Notes: a model not told the origin generated them from the sequence alone. A stretch of DNA of 64,000 nucleotides from Icerya purchasi (GCA_039619475.1 CM077115.1:31137083-31201082); one strand, 5' to 3'; positions 11,525 through 22,105 are shown, counted from the stretch's first letter. Made by a program: numbers and translations.

Positions 11525-13204
11525 TGCTATTTTACACCTAGTCTTATCAACTATTTGGTAATCTATGGAATAAGTTAAAATGACATGAATAAGCAACCCA
11601 ACCAGTGAAGGGTGCTAAAATTAACTTATATATGTGTATACAAAATGCATACACACATATTTTTGCATTCTCACGGACACATACATACCATCACACACGC
11701 ACACGCACATACACCCTCATACATCAGCACATACACACATATTATTTATACATTTTTAATTTATAAGAGATCTTGAGGTCGTTTCCTATTCAGCCTACGA
11801 CCGTCGCTTGGGTTACTCAGCAGTTCTTTTGCTGTACTATTAGGATGTTCTTTCAATCTGGCAGCATATCGTCGGGCAGCAGTTTCTATTTTATTTTTTA
11901 CAAATTGAACTCCAAGATCTTCATGGATCGTGATGTTGGTTATGTACCATGGAGCAGAGATGATCGTGCGTAGTATCTTATTCTGTACTCTTTGCATAAT
12001 TGAAATGTTGCTGTTTTTGGCACAGCCCCATAACTGGTAGCCGTATTGCCAGGCGGGTTTAAGAATTTGCTTATAAAGAAGCAACTTGTTTTCAAGAGAT
12101 ACTCTATCGGTCTCTTACTCAACAGCCAGTACAGTTGCCGCAGCTTGATGTTCAACTCTTTTCGCTATAATGTGCTTCCTCAAAGTCAAGCGTTTGTCGA
12201 GATCAAGATACTTTGCATCTTCTTTCTGAGGAATCTCCACTCCATTCATCATTATAGTTCCGGATGAATCGATTCTTCTTCGGTTAGTGAAAACTGCTCG
12301 AGATGATTTACCTTCATTAATCTTTATCTTTCATAATTTGCACCAAGATGTTACTTTATTGACTGCTGTCTGCAGATTTTTACGCGCAACTTTTGGACAT
12401 TTATTTGAAGATCGCTGTGTCATCAGCGAAAGTTGCTATATTAACGTGCGATGTAATAGGAATATCCGCTGTGTAGATAAGGTAGAGAAGCGGTCCAAGT
12501 ACACTCTCCGGAGGAACGCCTGCTCGAACCGGATATATACTTGATTCGTCATCACCATATTTAATGTAGAAAAATGTCTTTCAATTAAATACGACCGGCA
12601 TAATTCAGCTAGTTGATAGGGAAAATGACGTCGAAGTTTTTGCAATAGACCATCGTGCCAAACTCGATCGAATGCTTGGCTTACATCTAAAAGTACGGTA
12701 TCGTAAACCATTTTTCCATCCAGGGGTTTTTCAATTTGATGAACAATCCGATGCACCTGCTCTATTGTACTATGTTTTGCTCGGAAGCCAAACTGGTGTT
12801 CAGGTATTATCTCTTTGCATTCAACTATTGACATTATTCTTTTTAACAGTAATTTTTCGTATAATTTAGAAAGTACCGGCAAAATTGAAATTGGTCGATA
12901 CGATGATGGTTCCGTTGGAGGTTTTTGAACTACAACAATTTGCGACAATTTTAGTTGTATTGGAAAATATGTTAATCGCAGCATTGCATTAAATATGTAC
13001 GCTAGTAACACCAGTCCCTTTTTTTTGGCAATTCCTTTAAAACTTTTGCTGTTATTAAATCATAACCGGGTGCTTTGTTAGGGTTCATTGTCCGTACTAT
13101 ACTGTTAATTTCACCTGGTAAGGTCAATTTCATAGGTTTTGAGACATCTTGACAACAGGAATCAGAAATTAACGATGTATCAACAGGATGTGACTTGAAT
13201 ATAT
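11474..13204 (-). mobile_element. Decayed Jockey-clade retrotransposon, 3' part
   Basis: This is the 3' portion of an element whose 5' portion lies at 18,325-20,160; the R1-type element sits between them. Its 3' end on the minus strand is an A/T-rich tail abutting the minisatellite unit ATCGATTG at 11,466-11,473, which also flanks the 5' end at 20,161-20,168. Because the target is itself repetitive, that 8-bp match is only a possible target duplication. The region 11,500-11,760 is 3' untranslated sequence with an (AT)n run and CA-rich DNA. Confidence 0.8.
11764..13190 (-). pseudogene. Jockey-type reverse transcriptase, C-terminal part, broken
   Basis: Reading the minus strand downwards: about 13,130-13,030 encodes INSIVRTMNPNKAPGYD, the pre-RT region of Jockey elements. 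About 13,011-12,560 encodes SSYRPISILPVLSKLYEK, HQFGFRAKHSTIEQ and LLDVSQAFDRVWHDGL (RT motifs 1 to 3). About 12,084-11,764 encodes the post-RT tail (ILKPAWQYGYQLWG, LRTIISAPWYITN). At least two frameshifts separate these pieces, so the protein is dead. Residue order matches the intact Jockey ORF2 at 39,340-42,051. The N-terminal endonuclease part is on the far side of the nested R1 insertion. Confidence 0.85.
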
Positions 13205-13761
13205 ATATATTTTTTTTTAAATGGTTTATTTTAGCAAAAGTGTATATAAAGGTGCAAGGACTAAGTGTGGAAATAGAAAATCGCAAATTAAAAAAGAAAA
13301 AAAAGATAAATAGATAAAATAAACTACACTGCAGAAACGAAAAGTTGTGTGTAGATAGTCCTTGCAAGAGTACTTATACAATAGTAGAGGCAATGATCAG
13401 GATGACAACAACATAGTCGCAACCATAGCCAAAAGGTGATTATAAATTTAGTTGCATAATAAAGAAATATTTATCAACTATGATGCAGTGAAAATTAAAA
13501 TAAAAACTATAAACAGTAATGGGTTCACGGTTGAATTAAAAAAAAAAGAAAAAAGAAAATTGTAAATGAATTAGAAACTTTATAATAATACTGCTATCAA
13601 CATTTAAAAACTATTATCTACAAATATGTTAGTATTATAGAGAAAAACATTTTTTATGGGGTATAAGATTATTTACCGTAATGCAGCAGAAGTTGAGCAT
13701 AGTTGTAACCAGTAAGTTTTCACTGTATTCTGTATTGTATTAACTGAAGTTAATGAATACA
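13205..13761 (-). other. 3' UTR of the R1-type element
   Basis: Non-coding. It contains an inverted pair, GCAAGGACTA at about 13,255 and TAGTCCTTGC at about 13,357, which could form a stem of 10 bp around a 90-nt A-rich loop. It ends in an A-run plus (AT)n. Confidence 0.6.
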
Positions 13762-14130
13762 TTAGTGAATGAATTGAAACTTGAGCCGCATTGCATGTTC
13801 ACAGAACTTAAGGAAGTTGAACTGATTTTTATTGTTAAGGAGAAGGGAGTCCATTTTTTCAATATTGTATTTTGTGCGAAGAACCGCAAAGGCAGGGCAC
13901 TCAAAGACAAAATGATTTAAGTCGTCCAGGGCACCAACAGTGCAGCAACCACACTGAGGATCCATAGTAAGGCGAAACCTATGCAAATAGGTAGCAAACT
14001 TGCCATGGCCAGAAAGTACCTGCGAGTTGTAAAAATTGATACTTAGCTTTTTTAGTATCAATCTCTCAGTAATGTTAGGAAATATTTGATATGTTTTTCT
14101 ACCTGTAGGATCCACATCCTATCTTCTCTG
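13762..14130 (-). pseudogene. R1 ORF2 C-terminal segment beyond two stops
   Basis: In the same reading frame as the 885-codon ORF2 upstream, separated from it only by TGA and TAG, with three codons between. It encodes GRKTYQIFP, VLSGHGKFATYLHRF and a cysteine/histidine cluster (PQCGCC ... LNHFVFECPAF), the usual C-terminus of R1-clade ORF2. Adding it gives about 1,010 codons, normal for R1 ORF2. I infer point-mutation stops in a dead copy. Programmed readthrough is a formal alternative but unlikely with two stops so close together. Confidence 0.8.
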
Positions 14131-16788
14131 TCATTCGCTTGTTAAGACATATACAACTTGTTTAGTAAATTTTTTGATTGAGAGAGTCTGACTAAATGTT
14201 TGAGAACTCATGCTTTCGAGTAGGTGAGTAGTTGTTAACATATTAATATCGCCGAGAATACGGTATTCACTTATCATTGCCCTGCCAATGATAAATAGAT
14301 CCAAAGGGAACACCCCTCTAATAACAGCAGCGGCTGACGTGGGCGTTGTTCTGTAAAGGGACGGAATACTTAGGAGAAACTTCCTTTGTTGTTTATTAAG
14401 GTCTCTAAGAAGATTTAATGTGACATAGATTGCGGCACCATACCCATACACAGACTGTATTAGACCTTTATATAAGATAAGCCGTTCTGCATATTGGAGC
14501 CCCCAAGTGTTGTGCTGCAGCTGACTGAGCTTGCCAAAAAGAGCGTTACATTTAGAATGCATGTATTGCAAATGGGGCACAAAAGAGAGCCTATCATCAA
14601 TGAGAATTCCAAGATATTTTAATAATGGGGTATGTTGTATCGCATTGCCAGAAATGAGTCTGAAATTTTTAATTGTATCTTTAATGGCTACAACGTCCTT
14701 CTTCTTACCAAATACAGAAAACCTGCATTTTGTAGCAGAAAAGGAGAGGCCTAAGTTCTTAATTTTCTTTTCTAAAAATTCAATTATTAACTTAATCTGT
14801 TCAAAGTCGTAATATTTGGTAATATTAAAGACAAGACAGAGGTCATCTGCGTATGATATTAATTCACAGCTGTTGTTGAAGTATTTGCAAAACTCCTCGA
14901 CTTCATAGTGCACTGTAGAATACAACAGGTTCCATAGTGTTGGTCCCAGGACAGAGCCCTGAGGGACGCCGCAGAAGGCTTTCCTAGTACGAGTGACATT
15001 GTTGATACTAATATGTGCAACTCTGTCTGACAGGTAGCTTGTTAATGTGTTAATTATGTATGGGTTAAATTTATTCTTTTTAGTTATGTCGATAATTGCT
15101 GACCATTTGCAGTTATCAAATGCCCCAGCGATATCGAAGGAGAAGACGGCTGAGGACAGTCCGGCGGACTGTGCTGTTTTGATTACTGTGACAAGTTTAT
15201 AAACTGCACTTTCAGCAGAGCATCCTGAACGAAACTCAAATTGGTTTAGATGCAGCAGGGAATGCTCATTTATTTCTGAGTGAAGGAAGTGAGTAATGGT
15301 CTTCTCAAAGACCTTACCTATGGAGCTGAGCAAAGAGATAGGGCGATAGGCAGTAATATCTGTGGGTGCTTTGTCAGGTTTGGGGAGTAATATAACATCT
15401 GCAGCTTTCCAGCACGTAGGGACAACCTGAAGACTAATGCATTTGTTAAAAAGTAAGAGGAGGAGATCTGTGAACTGTAGATTTAGCTGCTTAACTATTT
15501 TATTGCTAATTTTATCTTTGGCTGATCCTTTTTTATTGTTAAGTCCCTTAATTATGTCATTTATAGCTGAACAGCTTATGACTGGAGGAATAGCTCCAGT
15601 GGTACAGACAGACCGTAGTGGTGAATCATTTTTATAAGGCAAAAAGTGTTTCAGGAAAGCATTACATTTGTCAAGATCATCACTGACGGTACGTTGATCA
15701 ACAATTATGTCAGGAATAGTAGTTTTGAGCCTTTTTTTAATACTTATTTTATAAGGTTTGCCCCATGCAGTACTGCTCGCAACAAGATCTTTCCACTGCT
15801 GAAGTTTTGCCTTGGAAATCTCACGCTTATACTCTATATTTAACTGATATAATGCGTTATTAATATAAAATAGTTTCAATGAGTCTCTACATTTAGCTTT
15901 TTTCTTCCGTGTTAAGTTAATTTTATTTTTGATTATATCTAGCGTTTCCGTCCACCAGTCGCAGTGTGACCTTATTTTAACTGTTTGACATTTCTTAACA
16001 ATTCCACTGATGTAAGTATTTAGCTGGTTAGCATATTTATCTAGAACAAGTCCATCTGTGCACTTGTTAATATTTTCTTGTAATATTTTAATATAATTTT
16101 TGTCCAGGGTCTCTCTGAATTTGCGTATATCTATTTTGGAGTAAAGATTGTCTACAGATTTTTCAAAGTTATATAGTATTGAGAATAGAATATTTTTATG
16201 ATAGGCCAAATCAAAGTTTTCTAAGTGGAAGGTGATAAGATGATTAACACTGTTAGACACCAAGAGGTAGTCAATAATACTATTTCCATTGTAATTGCTA
16301 AATGTTGGAGATTTATAATTTTTAATGACTAGGTTATTGCTATAAATTAAATCCTGAAGTAAAAATGAGTTAGGATTGTGTCTGATTTGTGGCTCCATCT
16401 GAGGTAGCCTGATGTTGAAATCACCTATTATTATTATTGATAAATTTGGGTTCATTTTAATAATATGATCTAAATTGTTAATGGGTGTATTCCTAGGTTT
16501 ATTGGGTGAAAGGTAGCAAGACATTAATAAAAATTTATCCAACTTAACAGCTAAGATGTTATGTTTGGTTAGTAAAAGTTTATGTGCAACATGGTTTTTA
16601 ATAATGATTGCTGTTCTATCATTTATATAGGAGGTGTATTTAGGATCAATAGAGATAGAACCATCAACTAAATATGGTTCCGATAAGATAGAAACATCTA
16701 ATCCATCAATGAAAGAGTTCCTTAGAAAAAGTAATTGTGTTGCTCGACAGTTATCTACATTAATATATGAAAACTTAAGGGGCGCCAA
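14131..16788 (-). CDS. R1-clade ORF2 protein: endonuclease and reverse transcriptase (truncated)
   Basis: 885 codons. In R1 elements this protein nicks the target DNA and reverse-transcribes the element RNA from the nick. APE-type endonuclease at about residues 5-205: YINVDNCRA, SEPY (36-39), GDFN (122-125), and D173 in IIDYLL. The final SDH motif reads AYH (195-197), so the catalytic Asp is lost. Reverse transcriptase at about 465-800: YRPISLLSS, FEFR instead of the usual FGFR (517-520), FDIAGAFDN from 551, GVPQGS (607-612), YADD (646-649). The C-terminal zinc-knuckle segment is cut off by a TGA. The start ATG lies 14 bp inside the end of ORF1, as in many R1 elements. The lost endonuclease residue plus the stops indicate a defective copy. 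Confidence 0.85.
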   Translation of the reverse strand: MAPLKFSYINVDNCRATQLLFLRNSFIDGLDVSILSEPYLVDGSISIDPKYTSYINDRTAIIIKNHVAHKLLLTKHNILAVKLDKFLLMSCYLSPNKPRNTPINNLDHIIKMNPNLSIIIIGDFNIRLPQMEPQIRHNPNSFLLQDLIYSNNLVIKNYKSPTFSNYNGNSIIDYLLVSNSVNHLITFHLENFDLAYHKNILFSILYNFEKSVDNLYSKIDIRKFRETLDKNYIKILQENINKCTDGLVLDKYANQLNTYISGIVKKCQTVKIRSHCDWWTETLDIIKNKINLTRKKKAKCRDSLKLFYINNALYQLNIEYKREISKAKLQQWKDLVASSTAWGKPYKISIKKRLKTTIPDIIVDQRTVSDDLDKCNAFLKHFLPYKNDSPLRSVCTTGAIPPVISCSAINDIIKGLNNKKGSAKDKISNKIVKQLNLQFTDLLLLLFNKCISLQVVPTCWKAADVILLPKPDKAPTDITAYRPISLLSSIGKVFEKTITHFLHSEINEHSLLHLNQFEFRSGCSAESAVYKLVTVIKTAQSAGLSSAVFSFDIAGAFDNCKWSAIIDITKKNKFNPYIINTLTSYLSDRVAHISINNVTRTRKAFCGVPQGSVLGPTLWNLLYSTVHYEVEEFCKYFNNSCELISYADDLCLVFNITKYYDFEQIKLIIEFLEKKIKNLGLSFSATKCRFSVFGKKKDVVAIKDTIKNFRLISGNAIQHTPLLKYLGILIDDRLSFVPHLQYMHSKCNALFGKLSQLQHNTWGLQYAERLILYKGLIQSVYGYGAAIYVTLNLLRDLNKQQRKFLLSIPSLYRTTPTSAAAVIRGVFPLDLFIIGRAMISEYRILGDINMLTTTHLLESMSSQTFSQTLSIKKFTKQVVYVLTSE

Positions 16789-17899
16789 AATCTATATTTG
16801 ACTTTAAGTTCTCAAATGATTTCACATATACAGGACAGTTCTTACTAGTTGCAATATGATCAATTTCTGCAGCAAAATTACTTAAAAGATTCTTATTAGT
16901 TAAATTATTATCTAGGTTAGTTTTATCAGAAGAGGCTCTAATCTTATGAAATATACAATTTGAGCAAACTTTTAATTCTTGACAATGTTGCACGAATGTA
17001 ACAAATGAATTAGATGACTTACAGAATTTTTCGGGATGGCCAAATCGGTGGCATTTTGTGCACATTCGTGGATTGATAGCATCAACAAATTCCAGAGATT
17101 CCCATTTGATTCTTAATCTCCCAATGTTGGACAGCGTCTTATACTGGTGAGGGTGAAGTTGAATGTACATTCTACTTGATCGATCCGTAGAAATTTTATT
17201 AACTGCAATAGATTCTTGTTCAGTAATGTCAAGGATGTACTCTTTAACATCTTGCTCTGAAATATTTTTAGTTCTGAAGATCAGGATTGTAGGGTTCAGC
17301 AACTTCTGTTCACTAACTTTACAGTCTGGAATGTGTTTTTTAATCTCACTACAGAGCTTCTGACTGTCTTCTTTAGAGCTAGAGTTAATTGTAGCAGTAC
17401 TGCTATTTATTTTTTTATAAAATGTCACATTGATTTTGTTTTTGCTTAACGAAACTTTCTCCTTTAATTTCCTATCAAAAGTTTCTATGTCGTCGCATTT
17501 TATGATTAATTTATTTTTAGGAATTGTACTCTTGTTCGCAGCAACATCGCGATAGGATACTTTTGGAGTGCTGGAACTTTTTCTTGATTCGTGAAGTACA
17601 CTTTTAACAACTGTTTGCACTTCTGACGCTTTCTTATTAAGAATTGTATTAATATTCTTGCATTTACCTAGAGCTTTGCCTATGCAAGTATCTATTTTTA
17701 CTGTTGAGTCCAAAATAATATTTTTATGTTCCCTCGTGACGCTCTTAGCATCAGTAGGAAACTGCAAACGAATTTTGTCTGTAAGAATTAATATTTCATT
17801 TAAATAATCATATAAGTTTTCAATATCCGGTGTGGAGGACCTGCATTTCCGATTATTATCCTCGGGATCTATTTTATATAAATTTTTGCATTTCCGACA
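16775..17899 (-). CDS. R1-clade ORF1 protein, no clear start codon
   Basis: The frame is open from just after a TAG at 17,900-17,902 to 16,775, about 374 codons, but no ATG lies near its 5' end. Residues RKCRSSTPDIENLYDYLNE lie near the start of the open frame. A zinc knuckle CTKCHRFGHPEKFC is followed by a CSNC that has lost its usual second-knuckle partners. R1 ORF1 proteins bind element RNA and carry two or three CCHC knuckles near the C-terminus. The end overlaps the ORF2 start by 14 bp. The missing ATG fits either decay or a start in another frame: the overlapping minus-strand frame 17,869-18,057 could be a frameshifted N-terminus. Confidence 0.75.
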   Translation of the reverse strand, partial: CRKCKNLYKIDPEDNNRKCRSSTPDIENLYDYLNEILILTDKIRLQFPTDAKSVTREHKNIILDSTVKIDTCIGKALGKCKNINTILNKKASEVQTVVKSVLHESRKSSSTPKVSYRDVAANKSTIPKNKLIIKCDDIETFDRKLKEKVSLSKNKINVTFYKKINSSTATINSSSKEDSQKLCSEIKKHIPDCKVSEQKLLNPTILIFRTKNISEQDVKEYILDITEQESIAVNKISTDRSSRMYIQLHPHQYKTLSNIGRLRIKWESLEFVDAINPRMCTKCHRFGHPEKFCKSSNSFVTFVQHCQELKVCSNCIFHKIRASSDKTNLDNNLTNKNLLSNFAAEIDHIATSKNCPVYVKSFENLKSNIDFGAP

Positions 17900-17902
17900 C
17901 TA

Positions 17903-18324
17903 AAATTGGTATTTGCGTCTTGCCGGTATAAGTGTACTGTGAGACCGGCCTCACTGTGGAAAATAAACCGCTTGGCGCTGCTGCAAATGCAACGTCGCAA
18001 TCTGATTCTTAAGTTACTGGCGACACAGCAACAAATCGATGAGGCGACAGGCGACAAGTCGCGCGATATCGATTTATTTTGTGAAAAGCCAAAACGCGTT
18101 TTTTTTTTCTTGGCAATTTAAAAACTAACGTTAATTATAGTTGTTTCTTTTTTTTTACATGATATTACAAGAAAAAACGTACGTTAAAAGTATTAACTGT
18201 TAATGAAAAACAATCAGCAGGATAGAACTCACCTTTCTATTCTAAATCTAACAAAAAACGTGTCCAATAACAATTCAAAAAATGATATTAAACACAGCGC
18301 AAATTAAAATCGTAATCACAACTT
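17903..18324 (-). other. 5' region of the R1-type element
   Basis: Between the ORF1 frame and the nested-insertion boundary. The minus strand begins near the AGTCTTAAATATAT flank. It is GC-richer around 17,915-18,075 than its surroundings, which fits an element 5' UTR or a decayed ORF1 N-terminus. Confidence 0.5.
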
Positions 18325-19510
18325 AGTCTTAAATATATTGGAAAAATATTCGCCGAACAGTTCCGCTTTTTCAACATCAGCACGAGCCCAGCTACGATCC
18401 GGTTTCCTTATAGGACAAACAGATGGTTTTGGTCCTTTAAGGTTCCGGGCAGCTTTCCACAAAGAGAAATTATGTTGCGCTAGAGGTGATAAATTGATCA
18501 GTTGCTCACTGAGTGTGATTTATTCTTTAAATCCTGCAACAAACGTTTAACGAGTTTCGTCTGTTTGTTCAATGCAGTTTTATGCGCAGGGTTTCTGAAT
18601 ATTTGCCGCTGCTTCCTCAATTTTCTACGTAGATTTACCTCTGCTTTGATGTGTTGGGGATAATAAAGCACCGGTTGACATTTGTTAATTATTGCTGTAG
18701 CCTTCCAAGCCGACTGTTGAGTGACCTTAATGAAGTAATCCACTGCATTATCGATATCATCGGTAGTCTTAAGTGATATTCTTAAATTGATATCATTTCC
18801 GAGATATTCTCTAAATAGTTCCCAGTTTGTAGATCTGTTGTATAATTTTGGTTTGGACACTTTTTTTTACTATCTGGTCACTAATAGACCGTGTAACTGA
18901 CGAGTGATCTGATGGTAATTCATTATCTGCTCTAACATCAGTGAATATTGTTGGAATACCTTTAATAATAAAAAAGTCCAGTAAATCTGGAACTTTATTC
19001 GGATCTGTAGGCCAATAAGTTGGCACTCCAGGAGAACAAACATCACTATGCGTTTCGTCGATGGCTGATTTGAGTTCTTTACCTCTTGGAACGGAAAGTC
19101 TTGAACCAAAGTAAATGTTTTTTGCGTGTATAATCACCGCCGATGATATACCTATCGCCCAGAGTTTTTAGAAAATGTATAAAAATTTCTTTCCTTATAT
19201 TATGGCGAGGTGGGCAGTAGACTGCTGAGACAGTAGTCTTTTTGTTTGACTTCAGTTCAATTACAACACTGGTTGCCTGTAAGTGATGTGATTCATATTT
19301 CCCTAGTACATAATGTTTTGTTACTCTTTATTATCACACCAGTGCCCCCATGCGCTGTGCCATCAGGATGATTTGTAAAGTATGAGTTGTAACCGGAGAA
19401 AGTAGTATATCTTGTATTTGCTAAATGAGTTTCAGAAATTAAAAGTATGTCAATATTTTCCTGAATTAAATATAATTGCATCTCAGCGATATGGTTTAGA
19501 ATACCATTGG
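18325..19510 (-). pseudogene. Jockey endonuclease and connector region, broken
   Basis: Minus-strand frames give GNANGILNHIAEMQ near 19,510, ISETHLANTRYTTFSGYNSYF, NHPDGTAHGGTGVIIK, then (near 19,000) PTYWPTDPNKVPDLLDFFI and ELPSDHSSVTRSI, and the connector STNWELFREYLGND. The final frame ends NFSLWKAARNLKGPKP...ELFGEYFSNIFKT at the R1 junction. The endonuclease motifs NANG, SETHL and SDH are visible, but at least three frameshifts or stops separate them. The intact Jockey ORF2 at 39.3-42 kb has the same order (PTYWPSHCDRRPDILDFFI). Confidence 0.8.
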
Positions 19511-20110
19511 CATTCCCCAGGTTACAATTTTAAAATTTTTCCTTTTTTGATTTATTAAAGCAGTCATAATTGTTTGTATAACGCTTTTTAGCAGCTGGTT
19601 TTGCAGTTCCATCATGTTTGAGAAAAGAATTTTTATTTCATTTAGAAATGTATTTAACATGGCTGATATATCATTGTTAGGAGGCATGTTTTCGGAGTTA
19701 ATATTAGGAGTCGTATTTCTTTGTTGTTCTAGACCCTGCTGTACAATTTGTGCGTAAGTAACTGTGTTTGATGGTTGTTGATTTATAGTTTCATGCCTCA
19801 CTGTTTGGGGCACTCTATTTGGAGTATGTAGCGAGTTTATATTGTCTTTGTTTTTATTTTTAGGTCTCTCGTTTTGTCTTATCAATAGAAGTTTTTGATA
19901 AATATCGCATCCTTTATAATTGGATGGATGACTACCATGACAATTTGCTCATTTAGGACCTTGATCTTGCTTTTTATTACAGTTTTCTGGGGAGTGATTT
20001 TTACCACACCTGACACAGATATATATTCTCTGTTGCAATAAGCCTTGGTGTGTCCATATCTCTGGCATCTAAAACACTGAGTTCTTCTTATGTGGGGTTT
20101 CAATTTTAAT
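19496..20110 (-). pseudogene. Jockey ORF1 (Gag-like) C-terminal part, broken
   Basis: Minus strand. The first knuckle CFRCQRYGHTKAYC is in one frame, and CVRCGKNHSPENC follows after a frameshift near 20,010. The third reads ANCHGSHPSNYKGC after an in-frame TGA. A further 129-codon tail is rich in Gln and Asn (VTYAQIVQQGLEQQ). Three knuckles of these types in this order are diagnostic of Jockey-superfamily ORF1. The N-terminal half is missing because of the element's 5' truncation. Confidence 0.8.
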
Positions 20111-20160
20111 TTTCATATTAAGCAGTGATTGTAATTTTTAAATTTCTGTATTATTTTCCT

Positions 20161-20412
20161 ATCGATTGTTAATTAACAGTATATCGATTGTTAATTAGCA
20201 GTATATCGATTGTTAATTAGCAGTATATCGATTGTTAATTAGCAGTATATCGATTGTTAATTAGCAATATATCGTATTGTTAATTAGCAGTATATTGATT
20301 GTCAATTAGCAGTTTATCGATTGTCAATTAGCAGTTTATCGATTGTCAATTAACAGTATATCGATTGTTAATTAGCAGTATATCGATTGTTAATTATCGG
20401 TATATCGATTTA
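20161..20412. repeat. 22-bp minisatellite array
   Basis: About eleven copies of a 22-bp unit (TATATCGATTGTTAATTAGCAG and variants). ATCGATTG recurs every 22 bp from 20,161, with one copy carrying a 1-bp insertion (ATCGTATTG). The neighbouring variant pair TATTGATTGTCAATTAGCAG then TTTATCGATTG also occurs in the left remnant at 11,441-11,473. There are no spacers of unique sequence, so it is not a CRISPR. Confidence 0.95.
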
Positions 20413-21867
20413 TTTTCATTACACATAACATAACCCAGGAGTGCATTGTTCCCATTATTATTTTTGTATTGACACGAGTTTTCTGTTTCTCTCGGAGTTT
20501 CATTGGCAACTTAACCTGCGGATACTTAATAGTATTCTGTTTATATCTGTATGTAACAACACATTATGCAAATAGTTTACGCTGACAAGAGTAATCAATT
20601 GTATACTATGTATTATGATGGCATGTAATTTGCACCTTTCCTATTTTTTAAATAAAGTTTATAATTTATACGGTATTCTTATCGTTGTTTTTTCTAGTGA
20701 CTGGCGCACAAATTAAAAGTGGTAACGGGAAAAAAGCGTATATTTATTCCCGTACTTCACCCCTTAAGTTAAATCACTAATCTGTGGTCGAATTGTTTGA
20801 TAAATGAAAACGACTCTTCTATGCAGTTCGATCGAGTTTATTTCGCTCGGTTTGGTTTCTTAAAAGTCAAATTTACAATGGAGTTTGGAGCGCTTGTTAA
20901 ATACCTTAACGATGATGAGAGTAATTAAAAACAAAACGAAACAAAACAAAACAAAACAATTTGTGTTTTACATACTACAGCGGATAGTTGATTTTTACAC
21001 GATTTCCTTTTTCACCGTTTCATTCACATCCGGCGAGAAAGGTGGAAAAAAAACCCAAAGAATAATATCGAAACGAGCCAATTTCGATTTCCTTTTGAGG
21101 ACAAGTAATTAAATCGGAATTCGACCAAAGTTTCCATAATACTGGAGAAACTTCGGTCGAGGGAATACTTTTGATTTTTCGATCGCAATAAAATCCGATT
21201 GGCACTGTAAATTTTCGCATGTATCACTGGAATTTCACCTTTTCTTTTTGCTCTTTCCTGGACAAAATAATAAAGTGATTCTCTCATTATTCCCAGGATT
21301 TCGGTAACGACGAAACTCAGGAAGCGACTTTGTTATAACAGTAATTTTATACGATAGATTGCGGTTACGCAAAATTTTGAGGCACGTTTAAGGTAACACA
21401 AATTTAGCGCTGATGATAGTGCCTTCAAAGCGATAAATGAAACATTGTTCGTCGGCAAAGGAGGGTTTCTTTTTGTTTTTTTTTTTATATTTTCGGTTTG
21501 AAATTGCAATAACAAGGTGGTCTTCTAAGGCCGTTTCAAGTGTTTTAAGCGTTTAGGAGAACCGATTTCAAGGGTTCCATTCGCGTTTGCGCGACCATTA
21601 CTGCGGTTTTCATTAAAGGTTACCGATAAAAATACTTTTTGAGCTTGCACGAAGAACCGAAATAAAGGCCGGTTTCGTACGCTCCCGCGAAATTATTTAT
21701 TCTTTTTCAATCGGCATTTTATAGGCGCTTAATTCACTCTTTCTTCCTATTTTTTTCTTCGATGACGTCACTCAACTGCCCTTCAATGTATAATATCGCT
21801 ATTTCGGTTGGGTATCGTTGTTCGTTTATTTTTTTTTTTCCGACGGCTAGTGCTTGATAAAGGTAGC
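20413..21867. other. Non-coding interval
   Basis: An (AAAAC)n run at about 20,933-20,959 and otherwise AT-rich unique-looking sequence. Short open frames show no domain. Confidence 0.5.
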
Positions 21868-22105
21868 GCAGAAGACTAGTAGTTTAGGTGTTCGGCTAGA
21901 AAATCAGCGGTAACCGGTTCGAAACTTGTTCCGAATCTCCTCCCAAGTTTGCCCGGCGGCTGAAATTACTCTTGGGTACCAGAGAAATCGGGGAAAGTAA
22001 AGTCGGTCTAACTAGCCTCAACTTAGGCTTAGTACCATTATGAAAAGCTTAACTTCACAATGATACCTTATCAAGGATACTACGGGACTTACTTTAATGC
22101 TTGAT
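21868..22105 (+). mobile_element. tRNA-type SINE, copy 2
   Basis: The best-preserved copy. TAGTTTAGGTG (21,880-21,890) fits the pol III A-box pattern TRGYNNANNNG. GGTTCGAAACT (21,916-21,926) fits a B box at tRNA-like spacing. The body shares with copy 1 the blocks CTTGGGTACCAGAGAAATC, GGCTTAGTACCATTATG and GAAAAGCTTAACTTCACA, and the 3' end GGGACTTACTTTA. It is probably mobilised by a LINE; I cannot tell which one from shared tails. Confidence 0.8.

Larger units (their letters stand above)
13205..18324 (-). mobile_element. R1-clade non-LTR retrotransposon nested in the Jockey element
   Basis: About 5.1 kb, inserted into the Jockey ORF2 between the pre-RT segments ending NIFKT and beginning FKSHPVD. 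The 3' end on the minus strand is a short A-run followed by (AT)n. The flanks TGACTTGAATATAT (13,191-13,204) and AGTCTTAAATATAT (18,325-18,338) match at 11 of 14 positions and are a plausible diverged target duplication. Order on the minus strand: about 0.42 kb of 5' sequence, ORF1, ORF2 overlapping it by 14 bp, an ORF2 tail beyond two stops, and a 0.55 kb 3' UTR. It must be younger than the Jockey element it splits. Confidence 0.85.
18325..20160 (-). mobile_element. Decayed Jockey-clade retrotransposon, 5' part
   Basis: The 5'-truncated upstream part of the element continued at 11,474-13,204. It begins inside ORF1, just before the first zinc knuckle, so full-length ORF1 and the 5' UTR promoter are missing. 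It abuts the minisatellite at 20,161. Removing the R1 insertion restores the order ORF1, endonuclease, connector, RT and tail, which shows the two parts are one insertion. Confidence 0.8.

Noticed and set aside
20161..20412. Regularly spaced repeats resembling a CRISPR array
   Set aside because: The units are contiguous 22-bp tandem copies with no unique spacers, in a eukaryotic genome.
21916..21926. B-box GGTTCGAAACT read as part of a tRNA gene
   Set aside because: The surrounding sequence does not fold into a cloverleaf with acceptor and anticodon stems, and it is repeated in other SINE copies.
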